A stretch of 54,569 bases of DNA from a bacterium. GTDB lineage: Bacteria > Patescibacteriota > Minisyncoccia > Portnoybacterales > JAKAHB01. Within the stretch, counting starts at the first letter, position 1. Each line of letters opens with the position of its first letter. The stretch spans positions 1-54,569 of the forward strand of contig JAKAHB010000001.1 of the NCBI GenBank assembly GCA_021815315.1. Reading direction: 5' to 3'. This document shows positions 26,486 through 35,220 of the stretch, in pieces. The notes below the pieces were generated by a model. The model had not been told where the DNA came from and did no database searches. It saw only the letters and a list, made by a program, of their open reading frames with translations. The translations under genes and the position numbers were made by a program.

Positions 26486-28266
26486 TTCAATTCTTCTTTA
26501 GCTCTTTCTATTTCTAAAAGCTGGGCGGGGTCGGAGGTGATAATTTGGTCTTCGGTATAGGAAGCGATAATCTTAATGGCGGCGTGTTTTAGGCCGGCGA
26601 AAAAGATTCCCTCCCCCACGGTGCTTTCCAGCAACAGCATTTTTTCTTGGTCGGTCAAATTAAAAGTTTCTTGGATGATATCAATGGTAGCCGGCGATTG
26701 ACGCAACAACAACTGAAGCGAGGAGTTGGTGACAATTGGTTTGCCATAGGGCGAGGCCATAAAGTCGGCGACGTCCTGGGTAATAGTAGAAAGTCCCAGG
26801 TAATATTTGCGGCAACGTTTGGCGATACTGTACATAAAAGAGCCGGCATCTTCATAGCGCATCATGGTCCAAGCCTCGTCTACCACTAAAATTCTTTTTT
26901 TAAGTTCCTGGCGAATAATGTTCCAAATATAGTGTAACACAATATACATCGCCGCCGGGCGCAAACCTTCCTCCATGTCTCTAATAGAGAAACAGACCAT
27001 GTTGTTCTTCATCTCTACGTTTGTTTGTTGGTTGAAAAAATTTGAATAGGTACCTCGGGTATATTTTTCCAGTCTTATAGCCAGGTCTTGTCCGCCTTCC
27101 ATATTTTGTAGAACAGTTTGCAGGTTGCCCAAAGTGGGAGGGGTTTTGGTAGAGACATCTGTTTCCGGATTAATATCCCGAGAGGCATATGTTTCGGTGA
27201 TTGCCCTGTCTAAAATGGCGTCTTCTTGCGGCGTTAAACCTCCAAGCAGAATGCGCAACAGCCCAACCAAATCAGCAATATTAGATCTTAAAATATCGGC
27301 CGGTTTCTCGTCTTTTCCCGGGACTGGCAAATCAAAGGGGTTTAAGTGATGAGGCGAATTTAAAGAAATTTTTATATAAGTGCCACCCACCGTTTCGGTT
27401 AGATATTGATATTCGTTTTCTGGATCAATCACAATCACGTCTGTCCCCAGCATCAGTGAACGCAAAATCTCCAGCTTAACAGAGTAACTCTTACCGGCTC
27501 CGGACTTGGCGAAGATTACGGAGTTGGCGTTTTCCAAGCTGAAACGATCAAAAAGAATGAGACTGTTGTTGTGGCGATTAATGCCGTATAAAATCCCCTT
27601 ATTGGAGGTTAAGTCGGCGGAAACAAAAGGAAAGGAGCTGGACAAGGGAGAGGTGTTTAGCGGGGTGCTGATACCCAGCCTATCCAGCTGCAGAGGCAAG
27701 GTGGAGGCAAAGCCCTGTTCTTGTTGAAAAGTCGCTGGCTTGCTGAAAATAATTTTTGTTTCCAACAAAGAGCGGATTTCATTTTCAACATCGTTTAAAT
27801 CTTTTTCAGAATTGGCGACAAGAGTGATGTAAAAACCGAAGCGAAAAAGCTTCTCCACTCCTTGTTGAAGTAAGTCTCTCAAGTTCTCCATATCTTGGAG
27901 AGATGTCTCCAGCACCGGGTCGCGCACTTGCCCACCTGCGGCTTTTTCGCCCATTTGAGATTGCACCTGGGCGACTCTTTTTTTGAGTTGTTTTAGGGCG
28001 TAGGAGGTTTCGACCGGATATAAGTGCATGGAAACGCGCATTTCTTTGTCTAGGGAAATTATAGGTGAAAGCCAGTTGGCGCTTAAATAACGAGGAAAAC
28101 TGTAGACAAAGAGGGTCCTGGCCATTCTCTCCCCCAGTTGAAGAGAATTGGGATTAATGCGCAAAGCCGGTGGAGCGATCATGTCTTTCACGCGCGAATA
28201 GCCCCTATCTTTAGGCAAGTCATTTAGAAAATTACCAGGCTGCTTCTTTTGAAAAAAATCAAACAT
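26482..28266 (-). CDS. VirB4/TraC-like conjugative ATPase
   Basis: Walker A FAKSGAGKSYSVKLE, DPENEYQYL, Walker B RILVVDEAWTMM, STITQDVADFM. Confidence 0.92.
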   Translation of the reverse strand: MFDFFQKKQPGNFLNDLPKDRGYSRVKDMIAPPALRINPNSLQLGERMARTLFVYSFPRYLSANWLSPIISLDKEMRVSMHLYPVETSYALKQLKKRVAQVQSQMGEKAAGGQVRDPVLETSLQDMENLRDLLQQGVEKLFRFGFYITLVANSEKDLNDVENEIRSLLETKIIFSKPATFQQEQGFASTLPLQLDRLGISTPLNTSPLSSSFPFVSADLTSNKGILYGINRHNNSLILFDRFSLENANSVIFAKSGAGKSYSVKLEILRSLMLGTDVIVIDPENEYQYLTETVGGTYIKISLNSPHHLNPFDLPVPGKDEKPADILRSNIADLVGLLRILLGGLTPQEDAILDRAITETYASRDINPETDVSTKTPPTLGNLQTVLQNMEGGQDLAIRLEKYTRGTYSNFFNQQTNVEMKNNMVCFSIRDMEEGLRPAAMYIVLHYIWNIIRQELKKRILVVDEAWTMMRYEDAGSFMYSIAKRCRKYYLGLSTITQDVADFMASPYGKPIVTNSSLQLLLRQSPATIDIIQETFNLTDQEKMLLLESTVGEGIFFAGLKHAAIKIIASYTEDQIITSDPAQLLEIERAKEELK

Positions 28267-28310
28267 ATTTTTATTTTATCAAGCTTCGTTTTTTACCTTC
28301 TATTCTCGGT

Positions 28311-28949
28311 TTATGCCGAACCCTCAACCACCGGCCTTTCCTTGGCTTCGGGATTGTAGAGTCGATAGAACAGCTCAATTAACTCTTCGGTGTTCAGTGG
28401 CGCGGCGCGCAGACCAACAGCATTAAGTCCGGAAATGACGTAATCCACTCTTTGCCAAAGTTGGGTCTTTTGTTGCTGAAAGGTTTGTTTCGAAGTTTCG
28501 GGCGCTCCCTTTTCCTTAAAAAGGTCCAAAATTTTGTCTCCAAAATTTTGCACGGTTTGTTCAATAGCGGCGAAGGGAATAACCACGTAGAAACTTTTAG
28601 ACATAATATTGGTCATATCGGCCAAGTTTTTTATAAAGTCAATATACTCGGCAATCTGGATCTTCATCAGTTCCGCTTTTTGCTCTTTAGATTTTTGTTG
28701 GAGCATTAAGATGTATTCGGTAATATCGTATTTCTTCGATTCAATCATAATTTCCAAGGGAAAATCCAAAGAATTGAGAAATTCTTGGTACCTGGTGATA
28801 ATGGCTTGTTGTTCGTCAAGCGATTTCAAGGAAAAGTTAATGGAAGAAACCATCAAAACAGCCCTTAAGCTTTTGTCTTTAAGAACGGCCACCCCCTCTT
28901 GGATGTCTTCAATTTCTATTTTCTGTTGGATACTGGTTGGATCATCCAT
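28311..28949 (-). CDS. TraC/VirB4 N-terminal-like standalone protein
   Basis: EIEDIQEGVAVLKDKSLRAVLMVSSINFSLKSLDEQQAIITRYQEFLNSLDFPLEIMIESKK; lies between PrgI-like and VirB4. Confidence 0.6.
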   Translation of the reverse strand: MDDPTSIQQKIEIEDIQEGVAVLKDKSLRAVLMVSSINFSLKSLDEQQAIITRYQEFLNSLDFPLEIMIESKKYDITEYILMLQQKSKEQKAELMKIQIAEYIDFIKNLADMTNIMSKSFYVVIPFAAIEQTVQNFGDKILDLFKEKGAPETSKQTFQQQKTQLWQRVDYVISGLNAVGLRAAPLNTEELIELFYRLYNPEAKERPVVEGSA

Positions 28950-29226
28950 TTTTTTCTTTCCAAATATAAGTTCTTGGCTTTAGCAGATAATTAATCATCG
29001 AGCCTAAAAAATTAGCGAAAGGGCGACCGTTTATTTTCAAAAAAGCCAAAGAAAAAGATAGCGTTAAAACGGGAATGGCCACGATTAAAAATAGCCAAAG
29101 TTTTAAAATGTACCAGAGCAAGAAAACCAATCCAGCCCCGCCGGCCAAGTAAAGAAATTGCTTCAGGGTTAGCGGGCCGATAATCTTGTCTTCTATCTCT
29201 ATAAATTGGGGAACGGAAAATTGCAT
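28942..29226 (-). CDS. PrgI/VirB3-like membrane protein
   Basis: MQFSVPQFIEIEDKIIGPLTLKQFLYLAGGAGLVFLLW...INGRPFANFLGSMINYLLKPRTYIWK. Confidence 0.85.
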   Translation of the reverse strand: MQFSVPQFIEIEDKIIGPLTLKQFLYLAGGAGLVFLLWYILKLWLFLIVAIPVLTLSFSLAFLKINGRPFANFLGSMINYLLKPRTYIWKEKNG

Positions 29227-29271
29227 AAATGAAACTGAAGTGTTGAAAAAGCCTATTTCCCAACTTTTGGC

Positions 29272-30144
29272 TTAGTGGTTGTCTCTCAAATCAACCACAT
29301 TGGCCGGGTTGGAAAAGCCCTCGTCCATTGAAAGCGGCTTTCTCTGGGGCGCTTCTATTTTGAACTTATTTTTTAAATCTTTGGGGTCAACCGGTTGGCG
29401 GTATTTGTCGGCCAATAATGCTTCGGGAGCGTTTGGGGGCGGGGCGAGACTCGTCAGCTGTTGGGACGCGGCAACGCCCGATTCAGGGGCAAGGAACGGT
29501 TGCTTATCTTCAGCCTGCAAGATTTCTTCGGCGGCTTCTTCGTCAAGGTCTAGGGTAAAAGTCAAGACGGTGTCGTATAGTTTAAAAATATTTTCTAAGA
29601 CCTTTCGCTCCTCTTCGTTCAAATTCCGAGCCGACTGACTTTGATTAAGAAAATTGATAATACTAAGGTCGTCTCGGCCCATGAAATCTTCAAATTGGTT
29701 ATAGAGGGCCAACCACTCACTGACTCTTTTTTCTCCCAGTTTTTCCGTGTTTGATTCCACGGCCTTTAACATTCTACGGCGCAACTCATCTCGACCGGCA
29801 TAAGGAAGGAAAAAAAGCTTGGCGACTATTTTGCCTTGAATAGCCACTCCTTGTTTTAGGGCCAAAAGCAAGGCAGTTCTTAAAAGTTCAACGGCATCTT
29901 CTTCAGCTAGGCGGACAAAGGCTGTCCAAAGCAAAGAAATTTGCAGCGGACGATAATTTTCGTAAGCGCCCCCGTCTTTGTTTGTTTCCAATAGTTTGGC
30001 TAACGCGAGTCGCATTTGTTCGGACATTTCAAAAGCCCGATCCTCTTCGGAAAACCGCGCGATTTCTTCAACCAGGTTTTTTACTTTGTCAAAAACCTGC
30101 GGGCTGGCCAATTGTTCGGCTGTTAATTGATCAATAGTTGGCAT
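29272..30144 (-). CDS. Cytoplasmic helical protein of T4SS-like locus, unknown function
   Basis: Long ORF co-directional with neighbours; no TM; no recognised motif. Confidence 0.6.
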   Translation of the reverse strand: MPTIDQLTAEQLASPQVFDKVKNLVEEIARFSEEDRAFEMSEQMRLALAKLLETNKDGGAYENYRPLQISLLWTAFVRLAEEDAVELLRTALLLALKQGVAIQGKIVAKLFFLPYAGRDELRRRMLKAVESNTEKLGEKRVSEWLALYNQFEDFMGRDDLSIINFLNQSQSARNLNEEERKVLENIFKLYDTVLTFTLDLDEEAAEEILQAEDKQPFLAPESGVAASQQLTSLAPPPNAPEALLADKYRQPVDPKDLKNKFKIEAPQRKPLSMDEGFSNPANVVDLRDNH

Positions 30145-30165
30145 AGTTTGGTGTTTCTAAATGGA

Positions 30166-32304
30166 TTAAGTCGTGGTCCCGCCGCCGGCTGCCCCGCCAC
30201 TCTTTTGGGCGGTGGGCGGTTTGGCCATTTTCTCTAAAACAGCTAATTCTTTTCCCTCAATTTTGTTGGACTCTCGCAGTTGCCGGGTCAGCTTGCCAAT
30301 TTCTTCCACAAACCGCGGCGACATATTATTGGCGGTAACAAAATTTTGATGAGCTTGAGAATTAGCGATTTGAGTCAAAATTTCTTTGCCCGAACCGGTT
30401 AAAGAATATTGACCACCCTTGCCTTGAGCGGCAAGTTGGTCAATAGAAAGCTTGTTGATAGCCTCTTTCGGTTTTTGAGCGGCGAACTTATTAACAGCGG
30501 CTTCTTGCTGCTTAGCGGAGTCTGGATTAACGACGAACGCCTTTCTCCTGGCGTCATAGGCGGTAGAACCGGCAAACTGGTATTCCCCGTTGTTAACCGC
30601 GGCAATTTGCAGATCGCGAAGAGTCTGGCCCGAATACCTCTCGCCGGCCTTGTCGCTCCGGAGCCTGACGTCAATCGCTTTCATTAGCGCCTGCGGCGAG
30701 GTGTTCTCGGCGCCCAAAGAATCTTTAAGTTTGGTATAGGACTTGGTTTCCATCAAGTGGCGGATAGCAGCTTCTTTTTGGGTGGCGGTGGACTTCGCAT
30801 TTTTCAAAATATTTTCGCTGTGATCCGGGTCGCCGATTTTCTTTAGAGTCTCCATTTCTTTGGCTACGTCCGTTTGACGCCTTCTTTCTGTTTCGGTCAA
30901 GGCGCCGGCTTGCTCGGCTCTCTTACGAGCCCTGGCGCTGGAATCAAGCATCTCAAACTTTTTCTGCATCGCGCCTTCGCCTCCTTTCTTGATTGCTTCC
31001 TGGGTTCGCGCTAATCTGCCCGCCCCGATTGTTTCCGGCCTGAACATGGAACCACCCATGCGGACTAGTTTGTTGTCGGACTGTAACATCTTATTCCCGG
31101 CAAGCTGGCGTCGTTCGTCAAGACGCTTTCTGGCAAAACCGAGAGTCGCGTTATAGGCGCCCTTGCCGACAAATTCCAGCTTACTTCCAACCACCACGGC
31201 CATAAAAAGCAGACCGATAATGGCGATGTAGGACATTAAGATGCTGGGAACGAGAAAGTCGCTGATATATTGGGATAATCCGGTTAATGACTGATTACTG
31301 GTTACTCCGATTTTATCCGTGTTTCTGGCGACGCGGAGAGCCAAGAAGACAAAGAAAGTGGCGGCTGGAGCGGTAAAAGTCCATTTCAAAAAAGCGGTTC
31401 GCCACTTGGTTGTGAGGCCAGCTCCGCCGGGGACAAGATAAAAAACCCAAGCCAGTGGCGCCAGTATTAAAACAATCCAAAGAATAATAACCCGGACCAC
31501 AAAAATTAGGAATAAAAAAAGAAAGACAACAAAAGCGATAGAAGTAACAATAATAGAAAAAAACTTATTTACTATAAGTCTTAGCGGAGGGCCAACAACG
31601 CCCCAGCTATTAGCGGCTTGAGCGATTTTAAAATCCTCTACGAACTTGGCCCACCAGCTTTTGCCGGAGTCCCGATTGGATAGATCGGTCTTTTCAACAG
31701 TTTGCAGTTGCAGTCCTTTCATGAGATCCTCGGAAATTGATTTTCCGGGAGTGACGGCGTTATTTAGAAAATAGCTGGAAATTACTTGGGAGAAATCTAT
31801 AATGGCGCCGCAAATAAAAAGACTAAAGTTGATTGAAAGAGCGACAACAATCAATTTGGGGAGCATCTTTTTGGCATTATAGGCTCCGATATTGAGAATA
31901 GTGGAAAAAGCCATAATCAAAAGAGCGAGGGCAAAGATAAAATTAACAACGCTACGCGTTATTTGCCAGCCTACGATAACGACATCCGCTTTGGCGATAT
32001 TATCAAAAAAAAGTGCCCAATCGGCCAGTTTGGCGGCCATAAAAACCAAAAAATCAACAATCCCCCCAACGATAACCAGGAGGCCATAAACAACAAACCC
32101 GACAACAGAGGTTGGAACATTTGAAGTGTTCGAGGCTTTTTGTTCTGCTACAGATGTTCCCGTGGTCGTATCGCCGGATGCCGGAGGGTCAGCTGCTTGG
32201 GAAAAATCAATCCGAGAAGCAAAAACAAAGAATGAAGAACAAACAACCAAAAAAGCCGTCAGCCCCACGATCATTTTTCTTTTTTTATTCGATTTGGCCA
32301 TCAA
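30166..32304 (-). CDS. VirB6/TrbL-like polytopic membrane protein with long cytoplasmic C-terminus
   Basis: Signal/TM N-terminus, many TM helices, LAPLAWVFYLVPGGAGLTTKWRTAFLKWTFTAPAATFFVFLALRVA; helical C-terminal 300 aa. Confidence 0.75.
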   Translation of the reverse strand: MMAKSNKKRKMIVGLTAFLVVCSSFFVFASRIDFSQAADPPASGDTTTGTSVAEQKASNTSNVPTSVVGFVVYGLLVIVGGIVDFLVFMAAKLADWALFFDNIAKADVVIVGWQITRSVVNFIFALALLIMAFSTILNIGAYNAKKMLPKLIVVALSINFSLFICGAIIDFSQVISSYFLNNAVTPGKSISEDLMKGLQLQTVEKTDLSNRDSGKSWWAKFVEDFKIAQAANSWGVVGPPLRLIVNKFFSIIVTSIAFVVFLFLFLIFVVRVIILWIVLILAPLAWVFYLVPGGAGLTTKWRTAFLKWTFTAPAATFFVFLALRVARNTDKIGVTSNQSLTGLSQYISDFLVPSILMSYIAIIGLLFMAVVVGSKLEFVGKGAYNATLGFARKRLDERRQLAGNKMLQSDNKLVRMGGSMFRPETIGAGRLARTQEAIKKGGEGAMQKKFEMLDSSARARKRAEQAGALTETERRRQTDVAKEMETLKKIGDPDHSENILKNAKSTATQKEAAIRHLMETKSYTKLKDSLGAENTSPQALMKAIDVRLRSDKAGERYSGQTLRDLQIAAVNNGEYQFAGSTAYDARRKAFVVNPDSAKQQEAAVNKFAAQKPKEAINKLSIDQLAAQGKGGQYSLTGSGKEILTQIANSQAHQNFVTANNMSPRFVEEIGKLTRQLRESNKIEGKELAVLEKMAKPPTAQKSGGAAGGGTTT

Positions 32305-32309
32305 CCTTT

Positions 32310-34154
32310 TTATTTAGAAGTGGTGTAGTAGTTGTTGTTGGTAATTTCCTCTTTGGGGTAATCGCTGGCGAAACAACGATTGTATTGATCTTGCAATTTG
32401 GCATTGTCGCTATTGGCTTCGCTAATCCACGCATCAATCATTGCCTGGCTAATCCCGATAGAGGCCAAAATTTCGTTGGAAATTTCTTTTTTATTACTCA
32501 TGACGTTAGAGCTTAGATTGGTTGTTTGAGAATCAACGTCCTCGGCCAGTTTAGTCAAGGCCGATTTGGTCGCCTCGCCCGTTTCTTCCGAGACATCATC
32601 CGTGTAATCCTTGTTAAGAGCAGCAAAGTCTTTGACCTTGCTGATGATATCCTCTTTGGTGGCGGCCAGCTGTTCAAGTTTGGCGTTGATTTCGTCATCG
32701 GTGGAAGCGTCCAAAGCGGCCAGATCGTTTAGATAGTTTTCTACGGACTGGCTATAGTTATAAGTCGTTGTTTCGGTCGTAGCAATCTTGCCTAAACGAG
32801 AATCAGTATTTTCATAGTTGTAGGTTCCCAAGAGTTCCAGGTAATGGTTGACCTCGTCAATCTTGGTGCTGATGGTATCGGCGGGAGGGTTTGGCGAGTC
32901 ACAACCATCTCCTTTGCCCTTAATTTGTTCGGCCAGTCGTTTGTTGTCTTCCAGTCTATTTTTCAACGATTCCAAGGAATTGTTGTTGGTGGCAACTCCT
33001 TGACTGCCAATGCCAGTGATGGCCGACTTGAAGCTAGCCAGGCTAGCCAGCAGCTTATTAGCCGCGGTCACCTCTAGACCCAAATTTCGTTGTCCGGCCG
33101 TGAGACTGCTGGAAGAAACATAAAAAGAAGAGAGGGTTGTTTTTGGGAGGCTACTGACGGAAGGCTCACTGATCTGGGTTTTCTTTAGAGTCGCCATCGT
33201 TTCTTTTGTCAACCGCCAGATTAAAGCGTCGCCAATGGCGGTTAAGTACGGGCTCATATCAACCTTTGATTTAAACAGGGAGATCTCCATGTTTTTACGG
33301 TCAAAATCGGCGGTTAAAGCTTTGCCGGTCATATTCAAAAGGATGCTTCCTGGAGTAATGACGTTGCCCTTGTCGCTAGCGCTACACATACCAGAACTGA
33401 TTTTATCGTCGGTGCATTCAAGAGGCTTGAATCCTCCGCTGACTTGGGTTTTAAGCCTTTGCGCCTCGGCTGTTTGGTTTTTGATCGCGTTCAGCTCGTC
33501 ATAGGTGGCCAGATAAGCACCGTGAATGGTGTTTTGCGGTTGTTCGGCCATGCGGATCCAGGCATCCCAGCCTCCCTTGGAAAAATCGTTGAAAAAACTG
33601 GTCAAATTAGCGCCGATATCCGAAATAGAACAGCGCGCTTTTTGGGAAAAAGGGCTGGTTTTAAAAGCCAACTGCAGAAATGGCCTAAAGGGTTCGCAAA
33701 GAAAGCCTAGGCCCAAGTATTTATCCAAAAAATCTCCGGCGGCCTGGTCAACAGCGTCGGTTATGTAAGAACTGAAATCGGTAATAAACTTTGGGCCGCC
33801 ACCTGATTCTCCCTTGATATATTTAATCATGTCATCGGTGATTTTGTTCATTAGGCGCTCCCCGATTTTCCCCATCAGATAGTTAAGGGCGTTAGAAAGC
33901 ATTTTATTGTTTTGCGACCAGAGACTGTAAGCCGCGGTAACCCCCTGAAGATTTGTGGAAACAAAACTGTTGGCCGAGGTTAAAGTTTGCTGCGCCGCCG
34001 CCCAAAGCTGGGTTGGTTCTGTCGCTCCTCCGGTTGCCGCTCCGCCACCTCCAGCCTTGACCGGATCGACAAAAATGACGATTTGCAGGGGTGACAAAAT
34101 AAGCGCCAGAGAAGTGACGGCAGCGACTATTTTTTGATAAAGCTTTTTGTTCAT
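32310..34154 (-). CDS. Large secreted helical protein of T4SS-like locus (TrbJ/VirB5-like position)
   Basis: Signal-like N-terminus; cysteine-containing central part (LECTDDKISSGMCSASDKG); between VirB6-like and TSP3 proteins. Confidence 0.55.
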   Translation of the reverse strand: MNKKLYQKIVAAVTSLALILSPLQIVIFVDPVKAGGGGAATGGATEPTQLWAAAQQTLTSANSFVSTNLQGVTAAYSLWSQNNKMLSNALNYLMGKIGERLMNKITDDMIKYIKGESGGGPKFITDFSSYITDAVDQAAGDFLDKYLGLGFLCEPFRPFLQLAFKTSPFSQKARCSISDIGANLTSFFNDFSKGGWDAWIRMAEQPQNTIHGAYLATYDELNAIKNQTAEAQRLKTQVSGGFKPLECTDDKISSGMCSASDKGNVITPGSILLNMTGKALTADFDRKNMEISLFKSKVDMSPYLTAIGDALIWRLTKETMATLKKTQISEPSVSSLPKTTLSSFYVSSSSLTAGQRNLGLEVTAANKLLASLASFKSAITGIGSQGVATNNNSLESLKNRLEDNKRLAEQIKGKGDGCDSPNPPADTISTKIDEVNHYLELLGTYNYENTDSRLGKIATTETTTYNYSQSVENYLNDLAALDASTDDEINAKLEQLAATKEDIISKVKDFAALNKDYTDDVSEETGEATKSALTKLAEDVDSQTTNLSSNVMSNKKEISNEILASIGISQAMIDAWISEANSDNAKLQDQYNRCFASDYPKEEITNNNYYTTSK

Positions 34155-34163
34155 GAGTAAGGC

Positions 34164-35156
34164 TTAGAAGGTCGCGCTGACCAAGGCTAGCTGGTTATAA
34201 GCTGCAAGAATCATTTCTTGTCCCATTTCTATTTCTTTTAGGGCAATAGCCGATTTGGCCGGGTCGGTGCTTGCGTCTTGCAAGGCTCCATAGCCCTTGC
34301 CCAGAGTATAAAAACTTTCAAGACCGGCAAGGTGGATTTGAAGCAAGGTGGAGGGAACCTTGATTTCTTTGCCCCGTTTATAGGCGTCCAACCAGTTTTG
34401 CGACAACTGCGAAGCATAAAAAGGCTGATTCTGTTGGACGGCCAGCAGAATCACCTGCTCGTCTGTCAGGTCTATTTTGTTTTTTGGGCTGGAGAAAACC
34501 TTGGAAAAATCCTCAATATATTGATGCAAAGATTCTTTACTGTTGTCCTGGCTGACGGGGAGGTCTTCGGACTTAATTTTTGGAGGCATAAAATCCATTA
34601 AGATCAGGAGCAGATGTTTTCTGGTGGCGTCGGTCAAAAAGTCCTTCCCGGTGCTGTTTTGAATGGAGTCCACCAACTGCGTGGGGTCGGCTGGAGCGTT
34701 GGGATTAAGAGAAATTTGGGCAGCATTATCAACAATTGCCTCGGTCAGATTTTTTGGTTCTTGCAGTTTCTCGCCGATGGCCTTATTCATTTTGATATCC
34801 GCCACTTTGTCGTTGGGCCCCTTAACAAGCGGGTCGTGGCCGGAAGCTACCTCTTCGCCGTCTTTAAAACCGTCGCCGTCGGTGTCGGGGTTATGAGGGT
34901 CCGTGCCGATGAGCTCTTCTTCCCAATCGGGCAGACCGTCGTGATCGGAATCCAAGGTTTTACTCTGGAGAGCGGGGTCGCTTTTGGTCGTATCAAAAGC
35001 GTCTTTTTGTTGGCTGGCGCGGGTAACGAAAGTCAGAAAAACAAAAACCCCCACCAGCAAAATAGCTCCGGCAATAATTTTTGGACGCTTTAGGAATTGT
35101 CCAATTTTTTGTTTCATTTCCTGCTTTATTTTACCATAAATCATGATTAGCGACAA
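34164..35156 (-). CDS. Membrane-anchored protein with thrombospondin type-3-like Ca2+-binding repeats
   Basis: TM AGAILLVGVFVFLTFV then DSDHDGLPDWEEELIGTDPHNPDTDGDGFKDGEEVASGHDPL. Confidence 0.8.
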   Translation of the reverse strand: MSLIMIYGKIKQEMKQKIGQFLKRPKIIAGAILLVGVFVFLTFVTRASQQKDAFDTTKSDPALQSKTLDSDHDGLPDWEEELIGTDPHNPDTDGDGFKDGEEVASGHDPLVKGPNDKVADIKMNKAIGEKLQEPKNLTEAIVDNAAQISLNPNAPADPTQLVDSIQNSTGKDFLTDATRKHLLLILMDFMPPKIKSEDLPVSQDNSKESLHQYIEDFSKVFSSPKNKIDLTDEQVILLAVQQNQPFYASQLSQNWLDAYKRGKEIKVPSTLLQIHLAGLESFYTLGKGYGALQDASTDPAKSAIALKEIEMGQEMILAAYNQLALVSATF

Positions 35157-35220
35157 AGCGGTTTGGCTCGGGACTGTGGAATACTAACAAGACAACAAAA
35201 AAGAAAAGAAAAAACCAGCG

